NCBI RefSeq assembly: GCF_018614955.1
Contig: NZ_JAGGNV010000014.1
Span: 1-64,000 of the forward strand
Reading direction: 5' to 3'
Source of the DNA: Variovorax paradoxus
GTDB lineage: Bacteria; Pseudomonadota; Gammaproteobacteria; Burkholderiales; Burkholderiaceae_C
DNA: 64,000 nucleotides
The notes under the pieces: model-generated
What the model was told of the DNA's origin: nothing
Seen by the model: only the letters and a program-made list of their open reading frames with translations
Databases searched by the model: none
Shown here: one piece after another, positions 34,620 to 41,592 of the stretch
Numbering within the stretch: the first letter of the stretch is position 1
Layout of the letters: each line of letters opens with the position of its first letter
Program-made: the position numbers and the translations under genes

Positions 34620-35378
34620 TCAAAACTCCTGCGACACCGGCCGCAGCACCACCTCGTTGATGTCCACGTTGGCCGGCTGCTCGACGGCATAGACCACCGC
34701 GCGCGCCACCGAATCCGCAGGGATCTGGTTCGCGTCGTAGAAGGCCTTCACGCCCGCCGCGCTCTCGGGGTCGCTGCTGCCGTGCTTGAGTTCCGACTCG
34801 ACGGCACCGGGCGACACGATGGTCACGCGCACGCCGCTGTTGCCGACCTCGACACGCAAGCCCTCGGAGATCGCCCGCACCGCATGCTTGGTCGCGCTGT
34901 ACACGGTACCGATCGGCGTGAACACCTTCAGCCCGGCGATCGACGCGACGTTGACGATGTGGCCGCTGCCCTGCGCCTTCATGCGCGGCAGCACGGCGGC
35001 GATGCCGTAGAGCACACCCTTGATGTTGACGTCGATGGTGCGATCCCATTCGTCGACCTTGAGCTTGTCCAGCGGCGACAGCGGCATCACGCCGGCGTTG
35101 TTGACCAGCACGTCGATGCGGCCGAAGGCCTCGACGGTCTTGGCGGCCAGCTGCTCGAGGTCGGCGCGCTTGGCGACGTCGGTCGCCACCGCGATGGCCT
35201 CGCCGCCGGCTTCGCGGATCTCGGCGACGACCTGCTCGAGCCGGTCGGTGCGGCGCGCCGCGAGCACGACCTTGGCGCCGCGTGCGGCGAGGTGGCGCGC
35301 CGTCGATTCGCCGAGCCCGCTGCTCGCGCCGGTGACGATGGCGACCTTGCCTTGGATGTTGTCTTGAACGGATGTCAT
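34620..35378 (-). CDS. Short-chain dehydrogenase/reductase (classical SDR)
   Basis: A 252-residue SDR. The cofactor motif TGASSGLG is at about residues 17-24, with RRTD after strand 2 suggesting NADP preference, NNAGVMPLSPLDKLK in the middle, and catalytic Ser (NVASIAG), Tyr and Lys (YSATKHAV) in order. The C-terminal region (SPGAVESELKHGSSDPESAA) closes the substrate site. The substrate is unknown; many such proteins reduce aldehydes or ketones during stress. It is divergent from a LysR regulator across 110 bp, a layout usual for regulator-controlled oxidoreductases. An AAAGGAAAG element precedes the ATG at 35378. Confidence 0.9.
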   Translation of the reverse strand: MTSVQDNIQGKVAIVTGASSGLGESTARHLAARGAKVVLAARRTDRLEQVVAEIREAGGEAIAVATDVAKRADLEQLAAKTVEAFGRIDVLVNNAGVMPLSPLDKLKVDEWDRTIDVNIKGVLYGIAAVLPRMKAQGSGHIVNVASIAGLKVFTPIGTVYSATKHAVRAISEGLRVEVGNSGVRVTIVSPGAVESELKHGSSDPESAAGVKAFYDANQIPADSVARAVVYAVEQPANVDINEVVLRPVSQEF

Positions 35379-35453
35379 GGTGCTTTCCTTTCGGGGGTTG
35401 TTGAAGAGATGCCCTCAGTGTGGAAAATCCAGGCGTTCCCGTAAATGAAACTC

Positions 35454-35474
35454 TGGCGAGTTCAGAATTCGCCA
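35454..35474. promoter_or_regulatory. Inverted repeat in divergent SDR/lysR promoter
   Basis: TGGCGA-N9-TCGCCA, 6-bp perfect arms, ends 15 bp before the LysR start codon and lies about 75 bp from the SDR start. The place and symmetry suit autoregulation by the LysR protein with activation of the SDR gene. Inferred. Confidence 0.45.
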
Positions 35475-35488
35475 ATCCGGAATACTCC

Positions 35489-36391
35489 ATGTCCAACCGC
35501 CTCGAAGCCCTGCGCGTGTTCTGCACCGCCGCCGATGCTGCCAACTTCCGCGATGCGGCGATCCGGCTGTCGGTCTCGCCGCAGGTCGTGACGCGCGCGG
35601 TGCGCGAGCTCGAAGAAGAGCTGGGCGAGCCGCTGTTCCACCGCAGCACGCGCGGCGTGCAGCTCACCGACTTCGGCCGGCAGCTGGCCGAGCGGGCACG
35701 CGTGGCGGTCGGCGGCGTCGACCAGCTCTTTCACCGCATCGATCGCCGCGCGCTCTCGCAGCACGCGGGCACGGTGCGGGTGGCGGCGCCCAGCGTGCTC
35801 GGCCGCCGGCTGATACCGCAGGCGCTGGCGCCGATGCTGGCAGCGCATCCGGGCCTCACGCTGGACCTGCGGCTCTCGGAGCAGCTGGCCGACGTGGTCG
35901 CCGAGCAGATCGACGTCGGCGTGCGCGCCGGTCCCTTGCGCGACAGCCGCTTCGTCGCCAAGCCCGTCGGCACGATGGCGCTGCGCGTGTTCGCGGCGCC
36001 GTCGCTCATCGCGCGCACGGGCGTGCCGCAAAGCATCGACGAACTCGCGCGCCTGCCGCTCACGGCGCTGATCGATCGCAACTCGGGCCGCCCGTGGCCC
36101 TGGCCCTTCAGCAAGGGGCGGCTGATGACGCTGTCCTCGCCCGTCTTCGTCACCGACGACACCGACGCCGAATGCGCGGCCGTGCTGGCCGGCCTGGGCT
36201 TCAGCCAGCTCGTCGCACCGCTGGCCGAGCCGGGGCTGCAGTCGGGCGCGCTGGTGCCGGTGCTCGATGCGGAGGCGCCGGAGCCCTGGCCGGTCTACGT
36301 TTACCGCGTGCAGCGTTCGCCGGTGCCGGCGCGGGTGCGGCTGGTGTACGACGAGCTGGTGCGGGTGCTGGGCGGCGTGTCGAAGCGCTAG
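35489..36391 (+). CDS. LysR-family transcriptional regulator
   Basis: A 300-residue LysR protein opening MSNRLEALRVFCTAADAANF with the recognition segment RLSVSPQVVTRAVRELEEEL and a C-terminal effector domain (RVAAPSVLGRRLIPQALAPM onward) of the CrgA/AaeR-like branch. The start at 35489 is that of the branch; an in-frame ATG at 35420 adds 23 residues that would cover the likely operator. It is divergent from the SDR gene and probably controls it. The stop codon TAG is the first part of a copy of the dispersed palindrome. Confidence 0.9.
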   Translation: MSNRLEALRVFCTAADAANFRDAAIRLSVSPQVVTRAVRELEEELGEPLFHRSTRGVQLTDFGRQLAERARVAVGGVDQLFHRIDRRALSQHAGTVRVAAPSVLGRRLIPQALAPMLAAHPGLTLDLRLSEQLADVVAEQIDVGVRAGPLRDSRFVAKPVGTMALRVFAAPSLIARTGVPQSIDELARLPLTALIDRNSGRPWPWPFSKGRLMTLSSPVFVTDDTDAECAAVLAGLGFSQLVAPLAEPGLQSGALVPVLDAEAPEPWPVYVYRVQRSPVPARVRLVYDELVRVLGGVSKR

Positions 36392-36408
36392 GGCCTAACA
36401 GGCCCTAG
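36388..36408. repeat. Dispersed gene-end palindrome, copy 3
   Basis: CTAGGGCCT-AAC-AGGCCCTAG, perfect 9-bp arms with a 3-bp loop; the LysR stop codon TAG (36389-36391) is inside the left arm. Compared with copy 2 the loop side has lost GTC. No T-tract follows. Confidence 0.7.
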
Positions 36409-36520
36409 CCGCGGCTGCGGCGCGGGGCGTGAGCCGCCGCCTACTCCAAGTCGCAAGCTTCGCGCATGGCGCATCGGCGCGCGGAGAAAGACATTGCGTC
36501 CACCACAACGTTCGCCCGCC

Positions 36521-37663
36521 ATGAAAGCCAAGCAGCTCTTCGATCTGTGCCGCAAGGCCGTCATGGCCTGGGTCGACGACTACGCCCCGAGCATGGGCGC
36601 GGCCATCTCCTACTACACCATCTTCTCGCTGGCGCCGCTGCTGGTGATCGTCATCGCGATCGCCGGCGCGCTCTTCGGGCGCGAAGCGGCGCAGGGGCAG
36701 ATCGTGGCGCAGATCTCGGGGCTGGTCGGGCGCGAGGGGGCGGTCGCGGTGGAGTCGATGCTGCGCAGCGTCGACGAGCCCGGCAAGGGGCTGGTGGCCG
36801 GCCTGATCAGCGTGGTGGTGCTGCTGATCGGCGCCACCACGGTCTTCGCCGAGCTGCAAAGCGCGCTGGACCGCATCTGGCACGTGCCCGAAAGAGAAAA
36901 GCCCTCGGGCGTGTGGGCCGTGCTGCGTGCGCGGCTGCTGTCCTTCGGCCTGATCCTGGGACTGGCCTTCCTGCTGATGGTGTCGCTGCTGGTGAGCGCG
37001 GCGCTGGCTGCCTTCGGCAGCTGGTTCGGCGGCCTGATGCCGGGTTGGGAGCTGATGCTGCAGGCGCTCAACATCCTCATCTCGCTGGGCATCATCACCG
37101 TGCTGTTCGCGATGATCTTCAAGCTCATGCCCACGGCGCGCATCGCGTGGCGCGACGTCTGGATCGGCGCCGCCGTCACGGCCGTGCTGTTCGAGCTCGG
37201 CAAGCTGGCGATCGGGCTTTACCTGGGCAAGAGCGGCGTCAACGAATCCTTCGCCGCGGCGGGTTCGCTGGTGGTGCTGGTGGCCTGGGTCTACTACGCG
37301 GCGCAGATCTTCCTGCTGGGCGCCGAGTTCACCAAGGTCTACGCCAACGAGCATGGTTCCGTCTCGGGCGCCAAGGCGGTGGCGGCCACCGAGGCGAGCG
37401 CGGCCGAGGACGCGGCCGGCACCGATCGGGTGGACGGCAGCGCGGCGGTGGCATCGGTCGAAACGCCGCCGCCGCCACCCGACTATTCGGGGTTGGGCCG
37501 CACGGCCGCCGCGCAGGCGGAGATCGGCCGCCGCGCAGGCGGAGATCGACCGCCGCGTGGAGCGCGCCACCGCCGGCCTGCTGCGCCAACTGCTGCTACT
37601 CGGCGCCGTGACGCTCGGCAACGTGCTGGCTTCGCACTGGTACCGGCGCCAGCGCCGCGCTAG
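36521..37663 (+). CDS. yihY: YihY/RNase BN-like inner-membrane protein, C-terminal tail frameshifted
   Basis: A 380-residue product. The first 335 residues are a normal YihY domain with six hydrophobic segments: MGAAISYYTIFSLAPLLVIV, GLVAGLISVVVLLIGATTVF with ELQSALDRIWHVPE, and SLVVLVAWVYYAAQIFLLGA with EFTKVYANEHG at the end. A perfect 22-bp tandem duplication at 37504-37547 then shifts the frame, so the last 45 residues (RPPRGARHRRPAAPTAATRR and onward) are Arg/Pro-rich noise. Without the duplication the chain would read EIDRRVERATAGLLRQLLLL, a helix plus membrane segment usual for these proteins, and end at 37685. The membrane core should still work. The family's role is unknown; it is no longer considered an RNase. 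Its stop overlaps the convergent SDR stop. Confidence 0.85.
   Translation: MKAKQLFDLCRKAVMAWVDDYAPSMGAAISYYTIFSLAPLLVIVIAIAGALFGREAAQGQIVAQISGLVGREGAVAVESMLRSVDEPGKGLVAGLISVVVLLIGATTVFAELQSALDRIWHVPEREKPSGVWAVLRARLLSFGLILGLAFLLMVSLLVSAALAAFGSWFGGLMPGWELMLQALNILISLGIITVLFAMIFKLMPTARIAWRDVWIGAAVTAVLFELGKLAIGLYLGKSGVNESFAAAGSLVVLVAWVYYAAQIFLLGAEFTKVYANEHGSVSGAKAVAATEASAAEDAAGTDRVDGSAAVASVETPPPPPDYSGLGRTAAAQAEIGRRAGGDRPPRGARHRRPAAPTAATRRRDARQRAGFALVPAPAPR
37504..37547 (+). repeat. 22-bp tandem duplication inside yihY
   Basis: The unit GGCCGCCGCGCAGGCGGAGA plus TC occurs twice in direct succession (37504-37525 and 37526-37547) with no mismatch. Twenty-two is not a multiple of three, and removing one unit joins two open frames that together give a family-like C-terminus. 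Confidence 0.95.
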
Positions 37664-38646
37664 ACCGCGCCCACGCTCCCGGTGATCGGCAGCACGATGC
37701 CCGTGATGTAGCTCGCGCAGCACGGTGCCGCCAGGAACACGTAGGCCGGCGACATCTCTTCGGGCTGCGCGGGCCGCTTCATGTCGGTGTGCTTGCCGAA
37801 GTTCTGCACCTCCTCGGCGGGTCGATCGGAGGGGTTCAGCGGCGTCCACACCGGACCCGGCGCGACCGCGTTGACGCGGATGCCCTTGTCCAGCAGGTTG
37901 CTCGCGAGGGACTTGGTGAAGGCATGGATCGCGCCCTTGGTGGTGGCGTAGTCCAGCAGCTGCGGGCTGCCCTCCAGCCCGGTGACGGAGCCGGAGTTGA
38001 TGATCGAGCCGCCCTTGCGCAGATGCGGCACCGCGGCGCGCGCCATCTGGAAGTAGCCGTAGATGTTGGTCTTGAAGGTGAGGTCGAGGCGCTCGTCGGT
38101 GATGTCCTCGATGCTGGCCGCGTGCAGCTGGAAGGCCGCGTTGTTGACCAGGATGTCGAGCTTGCCGAAGGCCTGCACGGTCTCCTCGACGGCGCGCTTG
38201 CAGAAGGCCGGGTCGCGCACGTCGCCGGGAATCAGCACGCAGTGCTGGCCCTCGGCCTCGACGCAGCGCTTGGTCTCCTCGGCATCGACCTGCTCTTCAT
38301 CGAGGTAAACGATCGCGACCTCCGCGCCCTCGCGCGCATAGAGCAGCGCCACCGCGCGGCCGATGCCCGAGTCGCCGCCGGTCACCAGCGCCACCATGCC
38401 GTCGAGCTTGCCGCTGCCGAGGTAGCCCGAGGCCTTGAAGCGCGGCTGCAGATCCATCTCGGCTTCGAGCCCGGGCTTCTTGAGATGCTGCGCCGGCATC
38501 GGGTTCTCGGGCTCTGGGCGGTGGCCGGCCTGCACCGGCTTCTTGCTCTTGGGCTTGTCGGGCGCGGCGCGGTCCTTGGCGTCCTGTTCGCGTTGCACCT
38601 TGCGCTGCTGCACGGCGACGTCGTCGGAATCGGAAGAAGAAGTCAT
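37660..38646 (-). CDS. YghA-like SDR oxidoreductase
   Basis: A 328-residue SDR with a long charged N-terminal extension (about 80 residues, PDKPKSKKPVQAGHRPEPEN, then EMDLQPRFKASGYLGSGKL) typical of the YghA/glucose-ribitol dehydrogenase-like group. The Rossmann motif reads VTGGDSGIGRAVALLYAREG, the middle motif NNAAFQLH, and the catalytic residues are Ser in NSGSVTG and YATTK. The C-terminus ends ITGIVLPITGSVGAV. It probably uses NADP and reduces aldehydes; relatives are induced in stationary phase or by osmotic stress. AGGAG is upstream of the ATG at 38646. It is convergent with yihY (stops overlap) and divergent from the NRAMP-like gene. Confidence 0.9.
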   Translation of the reverse strand: MTSSSDSDDVAVQQRKVQREQDAKDRAAPDKPKSKKPVQAGHRPEPENPMPAQHLKKPGLEAEMDLQPRFKASGYLGSGKLDGMVALVTGGDSGIGRAVALLYAREGAEVAIVYLDEEQVDAEETKRCVEAEGQHCVLIPGDVRDPAFCKRAVEETVQAFGKLDILVNNAAFQLHAASIEDITDERLDLTFKTNIYGYFQMARAAVPHLRKGGSIINSGSVTGLEGSPQLLDYATTKGAIHAFTKSLASNLLDKGIRVNAVAPGPVWTPLNPSDRPAEEVQNFGKHTDMKRPAQPEEMSPAYVFLAAPCCASYITGIVLPITGSVGAV

Positions 38647-38837
38647 GGCTCTTTGCTCCTGCGGGTTGAGGGGGTCGATGCGATTCACCGTAGTCAGCAG
38701 GCGCTGCGCCCCTTGTCGTCCAAGACCGCGTCCACCGCCCAGACTCGACGAAGTCCCACAGCGCGGCGCGGCACCGGCCGATGAGCCGGCGCGCGCGGCC
38801 GGGCGAAGGTGCGGCGCTGCTGTTCCTTGGAGCCACC

Positions 38838-40136
38838 ATGGGCACTCCCACTTCCACCGCGAATCCTGCGAGCGACGGCGCCAAAGAGAGCTGGTGGGCC
38901 AAGCTCGGGCCGGGCCTGATCACCGGCGCCGCGGACGACGACCCGAGCGGCATCGCGACCTACTCGCAGGCCGGCGCACAGCTCGGCTACGCCGCGGGTG
39001 CCCTGATGCTGTTCACCTATCCGCTGATGGTGGGCATCCAGCTCGCGAGCGCGCGCATCGGGCGCGTAACCGGGCACGGGCTGGTGGGGGCCTTCGAGCG
39101 CTTCTGCCCCAAATGGCTGGTGGCCGCGCTGGTGCTGCTGCTGCTCACCGCCAACGTCATCAACCTCGGCGCCGACCTCAACGCCATGGGCGACTCGGCC
39201 GCCATGGTGCTGCCGGGCCGGCCCGCGTGGTACGCGGTGGGCTTCGGCGTCGTGTCACTGCTGCTGCAGGTGTTCCTGCCCTACGAACGCTACGTGCGCG
39301 TGCTCAAGTGGCTGACGCTGTCGCTCTTTGCCTACGTGGGCGTCGTTTGCGTGGTCGGCGTGGACTGGGCCGCCGCGCTCAAGGAGCTCGCCGCGCCTTC
39401 CTTCAAGTGGAGCAAGGGACACGTCACGACCGTCGTCGCCATCCTCGGCACCACCATCAGTCCCTATCTGTTCTTCTGGCAGGCGGCGCAGGAATGCGAG
39501 GAGATCAAGCGCGTGCCCGAGGACCAGCCGCTGCGCAGCGCGCCCGAGCAGGCGCGCCGCCAGCTGCGGCGGCTGCGCATCGACACCGCGGTCGGCATGG
39601 GCTTCTCGAACCTGATCGCCCTGTTCATGATCTTCGCCACCGCGGCCACGCTGCATGCCAACGGCAAGACCGACATCGAGACCACGGCGCAGGCCGCCGC
39701 GGCGCTGCGCCCGATCGCGGGCGACGCGGCCTTCCTGCTGTTCGCGATGGGCATCATCGGCACCGGCATGCTGGCGCTGCCCGTGCTCGCCGGCTCGGCG
39801 GCGGATGCGGTGGCCAGCTACTTCCACCTGCGCAAGGGCCTGAACCTGCCGCCGGCCAAGGGCCGCGCCTTCTACGGCATCCTGGCCGCCGCCATGGCCG
39901 TCGGCGTGGGCATCAGCCTGTCGGGCGTGAATCCGATCTCGGCGCTCTACTGGTCGGCGGTGATCAACGCGGTGATCTCGGTGCCGGTGATGGTGGCCGT
40001 GATGATCGCGGCCTCCAGCCCCAAGGTGATGGGCAGCATCGTGCTGCCGCTCAAGTGGAAGCTGCTCGGCTGGCTGGCGACGGCCGCGATGGCGGCCGCC
40101 TCGCTCGCACTGCTGGTGGTTTCCGTCAGGACCTGA
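38838..40136 (+). CDS. NRAMP-family divalent metal transporter, divergent
   Basis: A 432-residue inner-membrane protein with about 11 hydrophobic segments. Helix 1 carries GAADDDPSGIATYSQAG (residues 31-47) in place of the canonical DPGN, and helix 6 reads TTISPYLFFWQA (about 204-216), lacking the methionine of the classical MPH motif that favours transition metals. The large LRR-type cytosolic loop (KRVPEDQPLRSAPEQARRQL) between helices 6 and 7 is also characteristic of the distant branch. It may carry Mg or Mn rather than Fe; the cation cannot be settled from sequence. GGAG lies 6 bp before the ATG at 38838. Its 3' end overlaps the convergent cinA-type gene by 11 bp. Confidence 0.85.
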   Translation: MGTPTSTANPASDGAKESWWAKLGPGLITGAADDDPSGIATYSQAGAQLGYAAGALMLFTYPLMVGIQLASARIGRVTGHGLVGAFERFCPKWLVAALVLLLLTANVINLGADLNAMGDSAAMVLPGRPAWYAVGFGVVSLLLQVFLPYERYVRVLKWLTLSLFAYVGVVCVVGVDWAAALKELAAPSFKWSKGHVTTVVAILGTTISPYLFFWQAAQECEEIKRVPEDQPLRSAPEQARRQLRRLRIDTAVGMGFSNLIALFMIFATAATLHANGKTDIETTAQAAAALRPIAGDAAFLLFAMGIIGTGMLALPVLAGSAADAVASYFHLRKGLNLPPAKGRAFYGILAAAMAVGVGISLSGVNPISALYWSAVINAVISVPVMVAVMIAASSPKVMGSIVLPLKWKLLGWLATAAMAAASLALLVVSVRT

Positions 40137-40629
40137 AGCGCCGGTGGTAGAGCGCGATGCGCTCCAGCGCGTAGTCGGCGGCGGCCTCGCGGATTTCGTT
40201 GCGGTTGCCGGTGAAGCGTTGCGTCTCGGTGAAGATCTGCGTGCGCTTGCCTTCGCGAAAGCCCCACGCGAAGCACTGGGTGCCGGGCTTGACCGCCGGG
40301 TCGGCATCGTCGGCCACGCCGGTGTTGGCGATGGCCAGGTTCGCGTCGCTGTGCCTGAGCGCGCCGCGGGCCATCTCGAGCGCGACGGGCTCGCTCGTGA
40401 GGTTGTAGCGATCGAGGGTCTCGGCACTCACGCCCAGGCAGCGCTGCTTGGCCTTGGGGACGTACACCACGAAGGCCGACTCCAGCACCTGGCCCGCACC
40501 GGGCACCTCGGCCAGGCGCGAGGCGATCAGGCCCGCGGTGCAGGACTCGGCCGTCACCAGCACCAGGCCGTGATTGCCGAGGTACTCGGCGGCGGCCTTG
40601 GCCGCCGCCGTGCCGTCACCGTTCGGCAT
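40126..40629 (-). CDS. pncC: CinA C-terminal domain / nicotinamide-nucleotide amidase
   Basis: A 167-residue single CinA-C domain. The family motif ESCTAG occurs in LVTAESCTAGLIASRLAEVP, where most members have ESCTGG, and GVADDADPAVKPGTQCFAWG in the second half carries the usual phosphate-side loop in a modified form. The enzyme deamidates NMN to nicotinate mononucleotide in NAD recycling. The G-to-A change and the divergent second motif leave open whether this copy is fully active; related YdeJ/YfaY-like paralogues have lost or changed activity. It is translated from within the end of the upstream SDR gene (14-bp overlap) and is convergent with the transporter gene. Confidence 0.82.
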   Translation of the reverse strand: MPNGDGTAAAKAAAEYLGNHGLVLVTAESCTAGLIASRLAEVPGAGQVLESAFVVYVPKAKQRCLGVSAETLDRYNLTSEPVALEMARGALRHSDANLAIANTGVADDADPAVKPGTQCFAWGFREGKRTQIFTETQRFTGNRNEIREAAADYALERIALYHRRFRS

Positions 40630-41434
40630 GGCCGGCGCGCTCCGGTTCGCGTGCGCTTCCGGGTTGGGCCAGCTTGCGGTGCTGCTCGGCCAGCGTGTCG
40701 GACGGCGTCACATGGGCGAGTGCGGCCTGCATCTTGTTCTTCCAGCCTGCGATCACGTCGGCCTCGCCCTTCATCATGGCCTCGAAGCCCACCTTGGCCA
40801 CCTCGGCCGGGTCGGCCTTGTCGTCCTGCTGGGCGAGCCTGGTGTCGAGCATGTGGGCGCGCGCGAAGAAGTGCGTGTCGGTCACGCCCGGCATCAGGCA
40901 GCTGACCGTGACGCCGGTGTCCTTGAGCTCGTTGCGCAGCGCGAAGGAGAAGGAATCGATGAAGGCCTTGGTGCCGTTGTAGACGGCCTGGAAGCTGCCG
41001 GGCTGGAAGCCGGCGATCGAGCCGGTGATGAGGATGCGGCCCTGGCCGCGCTCCTTCATGTGGCGCGCCACGCGCTGCAGCAGGTAGATGGTGCCGGTGA
41101 TGTTGGTGTGGATCACGTGCTGGACCGCGGTGAAGTCCTGGTCGAGAAAGGCGCCGCCGAGGCCGTGCCCCGCGTTGGCGAAGAGCGCATCGATGTTGCG
41201 CTCGCCGGCGGCAAGCAGCAGCTTGTCGACGCCCTCGCGCATCGCCAAGTCCGCCTGCACGCTGGTCACCTCGGCGCCCATCATGCGCAGCTCGCCCTCG
41301 GCCTGCTCGAGCGGTTCGTCGGCGCCGATCACGAGGTCGAAGCCGTTCTGCGCAGCCTGCTTGGCCAGGTGGAGGCCGATGCCGGAGGACGCGCCCGTCA
41401 CGAGCGCGAGAGGACGAAGGGCGGACGATTCCAT
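40616..41434 (-). CDS. Short-chain dehydrogenase/reductase
   Basis: A 272-residue SDR: cofactor motif VTGASSGIGLHLAKQAAQNG at the start, FANAGHGLGGAFLDQDF in place of NNAG, catalytic Ser in TGSIAGFQ and YNGTKAFIDSF for Tyr and Lys. The C-terminal tail from about residue 225 (ADVIAGWKNKMQAALAHVTP) is helical and charged. It belongs to the DltE/YqjQ-like group, substrates unknown. GAGGGAAG lies upstream of the ATG at 41434. It forms a two-gene unit with the downstream cinA-type gene and is divergent from katE with a 158-bp gap. Confidence 0.9.
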   Translation of the reverse strand: MESSALRPLALVTGASSGIGLHLAKQAAQNGFDLVIGADEPLEQAEGELRMMGAEVTSVQADLAMREGVDKLLLAAGERNIDALFANAGHGLGGAFLDQDFTAVQHVIHTNITGTIYLLQRVARHMKERGQGRILITGSIAGFQPGSFQAVYNGTKAFIDSFSFALRNELKDTGVTVSCLMPGVTDTHFFARAHMLDTRLAQQDDKADPAEVAKVGFEAMMKGEADVIAGWKNKMQAALAHVTPSDTLAEQHRKLAQPGSAREPERAGHAER

Positions 41435-41592
41435 GGTGCTTCCCTCGCATGAAGTGACGATGTCGTGGAAGCTACGTAGCGCTCCGCGCGGCCGGTGTCG
41501 GACGGCATCGGGTTCGGACGCGGCAATGACTGACATCGGCGCGTTTGCGAGCGCATTGGAATCGCCTTCCCCCACACGCGAAGGAATTTGAC

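Noticed and set aside
36521..37663. yihY as a pseudogene
   Set aside because: All membrane segments precede the duplication; only the tail is changed, so the core product is probably functional.
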